Under the pieces are notes generated by a model. The model searched no databases. It had not been told where the DNA came from and saw only the letters and a list, made by a program, of their open reading frames with translations. A DNA stretch of 47,597 nt from Verrucomicrobiota bacterium (GTDB lineage: Bacteria; Verrucomicrobiota; Verrucomicrobiia; Opitutales; Opitutaceae), in NCBI GenBank assembly GCA_030604905.1, contig JAUVVA010000016.1:1-47597 (forward strand), written 5' to 3'. Both the position numbers and the translations under genes were made by a program. Numbering within the stretch: position 1 is the stretch's first letter; each line of letters begins with the position of its first letter. Of this stretch, positions 45,400 through 47,597 are shown one piece after another.

Positions 45400-46686
45400 A
45401 TGCACCAAACTAGCACCGCCGCCTCGCTCAAACTCGCCTCGCTCACCGCGAGCCTCCTCGCGCTCTGCGCCCAGGCCTCCGCCCAAGCGCCCGCCGCCAC
45501 CGCCACCACACCCGCCGCTCCCGCCTCCTTCCAGGAAGCGCTCCTCCAGGGCAAACCCTCCCTCAACGCCCGCCTCCGCTACGAGTCGGTCCAGCAAGAC
45601 CCCTTTACCGACGCCGAAGCCCTCACGCTCCGCCTCCGCCTCGGCTACACCACCGGGCTCTTCCACGGCTTCCAGGCCATGATCGAGGGCGAGGCCAACG
45701 TGCCCCTCGTCAAGGACTACTTCGACGGCACCGGCACCAACTCCGACAACTACGCCGTCATCGCCGACCCCGAGATCTACGAGATCAACCAAGCCTGGCT
45801 CTCCTACACCTACGAGAAGACCAAGGCCACGGTAGGCCGCCAGCGCATCGTCCTCGACAACGCCCGCTTCGTCGGCGACGTCGCCTGGCGCCAGAACCAG
45901 CAGACCTTCGACGCCGCCCTCATCCAGGACCGCACGTTCGACAAGCTCACGCTCACCTACGGCTACCTCACGCGTATCAACCGCGTCTTCGACGACCGCG
46001 CCCCCCAATACGACTGGCAGTCCGACTCCCACCTCATCAACGCCAGCTACGCCGGCCTCCCCATCGGCACCCTCACCGGCTACGCCTACCTGCTCGACTT
46101 CTCCGAGACCCAAGACGCCGCCGCGCGCAACTCCACCCAAACCTACGGCGTCTCCCTCGCCGGCACCCGCAAGCTGACCGACGACGTCAACCTCCTCTAT
46201 CGCGCCGAATACGCCACCCAGTCGAACTACCGCAGCAGCCCCCTCTCCTACGATTCCGACTACTACCTCGCCGAGCTCGGCGCCCAGGTTTTCAAGAAAT
46301 ACAGCCTCTCCCTCGGCTACGAGGTCCTCGGCTCCGACGACGGCGCTCCCGGCTCCGGCTTCAAGACTCCCCTCGCCACCCTCCACGCCTTCAACGGCTG
46401 GGCCGACCGCTTCCTGATCACGCCCGACGCCGGCCTCCGCGACCTCTACCTCAAAGCCACCGCCACCCTGCCCGCCAACCTCAGCTTCCTCGGCTTCTAC
46501 CACTGGTTCACCGCCGACGAGACCGGCGACAAATACGGCACCGAGCTCAACGCCCAGCTCACCTACAAGCTGAACAAAAACCTCAGCTTTACCGGCAAAG
46601 TCGCCTACTTCGACGGCGATGGTGAGATCGTCAGCCACCGCGCCGACACCACCAAATACTGGCTCCAGGCCGACTACAGCTTCTGA
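45400..46686 (+). CDS. Outer-membrane beta-barrel porin (alginate-export-like)
   Basis: A 428-residue protein with an N-terminal signal peptide (LKLASLTASLLALCAQASAQA, cut near residue 29). After a short Ala/Pro/Thr segment the mature protein alternates short amphipathic strands: ALTLRLRLGYTTGLFHGFQA, ATVGRQRIVLDNARFVGD, LTLTYGYLTRINRVF, KYWLQADYSF. It ends with Phe, the outer-membrane assembly signal. The pattern ARLRYESVQQDP...RLGYTTGLFHG...GRQRI resembles alginate-export-family porins. In this operon it is likely the outer-membrane channel for nitrate or nitrite. Confidence 0.82.
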   Translation: MHQTSTAASLKLASLTASLLALCAQASAQAPAATATTPAAPASFQEALLQGKPSLNARLRYESVQQDPFTDAEALTLRLRLGYTTGLFHGFQAMIEGEANVPLVKDYFDGTGTNSDNYAVIADPEIYEINQAWLSYTYEKTKATVGRQRIVLDNARFVGDVAWRQNQQTFDAALIQDRTFDKLTLTYGYLTRINRVFDDRAPQYDWQSDSHLINASYAGLPIGTLTGYAYLLDFSETQDAAARNSTQTYGVSLAGTRKLTDDVNLLYRAEYATQSNYRSSPLSYDSDYYLAELGAQVFKKYSLSLGYEVLGSDDGAPGSGFKTPLATLHAFNGWADRFLITPDAGLRDLYLKATATLPANLSFLGFYHWFTADETGDKYGTELNAQLTYKLNKNLSFTGKVAYFDGDGEIVSHRADTTKYWLQADYSF

Positions 46687-46689
46687 CCC

Positions 46690-46713
46690 TGTGGCATGGG
46701 CGTCCCGCCCCTG
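46690..46713. repeat. GGGCGTCCCGCCC repeat after the porin gene
   Basis: TGTGGCATGGGCGTCCCGCC then CCTG, a diverged member of the 29309 and 42537 family, five bases after the stop codon and 19 bp before the terminator stem. Confidence 0.7.
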
Positions 46714-46731
46714 TTCCGCCCGCCACCCCCC

Positions 46732-46762
46732 AAAGCCCCGCCCCACCCCGGCGGGGCTTTTT
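46732..46762 (+). terminator. Rho-independent terminator after the porin gene
   Basis: Perfect 11-bp stem AAAGCCCCGCC (46732-46742) and GGCGGGGCTTT (46750-46760) with a 7-nt loop and a TTTTT run from 46758. It should end the nrt-porin transcript, implying nirA has its own promoter in 46763-46868. Confidence 0.9.
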
Positions 46763-46795
46763 CGCGCCCGCTCACCCATCGACACGCCTCATCAT

Positions 46796-46868
46796 CACGC
46801 TGCGTTTAATTCACCGAACAAATAATCACCCCGGCCGCCCATGGCACCGGCGGTGCTCTTTGTGCGGC
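46796..46868 (+). promoter_or_regulatory. Probable nirA promoter/leader region
   Basis: Between the terminator and nirA lies the only AT-rich stretch of the locus (CTGCGTTTAATTCACCGAAC and AAATAATCACC), followed by GCACC-GGC-GGTGC and TCTTT, a weak stem with T residues. A promoter and a short attenuator-like hairpin are possible; neither fits a strict consensus. Confidence 0.35.
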
Positions 46869-47597
46869 ATGTCCCTCGCCTTGCCCGAGTCGTCCGCGCC
46901 CGCCTCCGCCCCCTTCCGCCCCGACCAGAAGGAATACCTCCAAGGCTTCTTCGCCGCCCTCGCCACCACCGGCCGTCTCCACCCCGGGAACGCCGAGCCC
47001 CAGCTCGGCCCGTCCTCCTCCGCTCCCACCGCCGCCCCCGCCCTCTTCCACAGCACCCCCGTCGACGACCTCTGCCAGCAGGAGAAGTGGAAACACGCCG
47101 AGCACCCGCTCGACGGCTGGGAGCGCCTCCTCGCCCACGCCTCCGCCGACAAGGCGCCCGACGCCGAGCACAACTACCGCTTCCGCTGGCACGGCCTTTT
47201 CCACGTCGCCCCCGCGCAGCAGAGCTACATGCTCCGCCTCCGCCTGCCCGGCTGCGCGATCACCAGCCACCAGCTCCACGGCCTCGCCGACCTCGCCTCC
47301 ACCCTCGCAGGCGGCTACGCCCACATCACCACCCGCGGCAACCTCCAGCTCCGCGAGATCAAGCCTCGCGACACCGTCCGCGTGCTCATGCGCCTCGCCG
47401 AGCTCGGCCTCAGCTCGCGCGGCTCCGGCGCCGACAACCTGCGCAACATTACCGCCTCGCCCGACAGCGGTTTCGCGCCCGACGAGGTGCTCGACGTGCG
47501 CCCCTACGCGCTCGCCCTCCACCACTACGTCCTCAACCACCGCGACCTCTTCGACCTCCCGCGCAAGTTCAACATCTCCTTCGACAACGGCGGCAGC
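46869..47597 (+). CDS. nirA: Assimilatory nitrite reductase, NirA type (3' end outside window)
   Basis: The frame is open from ATG 46869 to the window end: 243 residues of the N-terminal part. Features of the sulfite/nitrite reductase family are present: EKWKHAEHPLDGWERLL, FRWHGLFHVAPAQQSYMLRL followed by LPG, GYAHITTRGNLQLREIKPRD and SRGSGADNLRNITASP. The iron-sulfur/siroheme Cys motifs are expected further downstream. Reduces nitrite to ammonium, following nitrate import by the adjacent transporter. A GCCGAGC-family hairpin (46984-47009) is read in frame as PGNAEPQLG at residues ~39-47. Sulfite reductase is the alternative, but the nitrate context argues against it. Confidence 0.88.
   Translation, partial: MSLALPESSAPASAPFRPDQKEYLQGFFAALATTGRLHPGNAEPQLGPSSSAPTAAPALFHSTPVDDLCQQEKWKHAEHPLDGWERLLAHASADKAPDAEHNYRFRWHGLFHVAPAQQSYMLRLRLPGCAITSHQLHGLADLASTLAGGYAHITTRGNLQLREIKPRDTVRVLMRLAELGLSSRGSGADNLRNITASPDSGFAPDEVLDVRPYALALHHYVLNHRDLFDLPRKFNISFDNGGS
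46984..47009. repeat. GCCGAGC-family hairpin inside nirA
   Basis: CCGGGAAC then GCCGAGC-CCCA-GCTCGGC, identical to the intergenic copy at 38792-38817 but translated as PGNAEPQLG in a different frame from the copies in the first gene and ileS. Confidence 0.85.

Overview
The window is very GC-rich chromosomal DNA. Coding is dense on both strands, GTG and TTG starts are common, and Shine-Dalgarno sequences are almost absent. Protein types (DUF4159 and von Willebrand A membrane proteins, a cysteine-poor DksA-like protein with a Lys/Ala/Pro tail, DUF2264, an NrtA/NasS nitrate locus, a hemF-hemE-hemG cluster) and the style of the interspersed repeats suggest a verrucomicrobial bacterium, probably Opitutaceae. 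This placement is inferred from gene content, not from a marker-gene search. No rRNA, tRNA, IS transposase, prophage or CRISPR array was recognised. 41 protein-coding genes are annotated; the first (5' end missing) and last (3' end missing) run off the window.

Layout. 3-4136 (+): end of an Ala/Ser/Pro-rich protein, a large vWA membrane protein and a DUF4159 protein. 4270-11015 (-): a lipid/sugar-modification block: WecA-like undecaprenyl-phosphate sugar transferase, acyl carrier protein, SDR ketoreductase, AMP-forming acyl ligase, KAS III ketosynthase, second carrier protein, NeuD/PglD-like left-handed beta-helix acyltransferase, FabD. 11132-12058 (-): miaA. 12132-17484 (+): GT4 glycosyltransferase, diacylglycerol-kinase-like protein, SLC13/TrkA-C permease, DUF2264. 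17751-19956 (-): pheA and scpB. 20119-22896 (+): apaG, pabB, pabC. 22880-23863 (-): DUF72. 23994-29308 (+): methyltransferase, Zn/Mn-type ABC ATPase and permease, TPR protein. 29407-33629 (+): hemF, a retropepsin-like protease, hemE, hemG. 33807-38788 (+): ileS, DksA-like protein, lspA. 38899-47597: a nitrate assimilation locus with a LysR regulator (-) diverging from a NasS-like cytoplasmic sensor, nrtA, nrtB, two ATPases, a porin and the start of nirA (+).

The coherent pathways are late haem synthesis (coproporphyrinogen oxidase, uroporphyrinogen decarboxylase, protoporphyrinogen oxidase), p-aminobenzoate synthesis (pabB-pabC), nitrate uptake and reduction, and a short acyl-ACP assembly line that appears to end in a 3-hydroxyacyl group for a surface sugar.

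The most unusual feature is the number of short repeat families and the fact that several lie in frame inside housekeeping genes. A CATTGGT heptamer array, usually followed by a perfect GC hairpin with a 3-nt loop, occurs seven times, including inside ileS and a methyltransferase gene. A hairpin family built on GCCGAGC-CCCA-GCTCGGC occurs five times, including inside the first gene, ileS and nirA. A different palindrome lies inside pabB. ileS alone carries four repeat-like segments and is somewhat longer than a usual bacterial IleRS. Other elements supply the last codons of hemF, the stop codon of hemE (a 170-bp MITE-like element with 23-bp terminal inverted repeats) and a hairpin that buries the hemE start codon.
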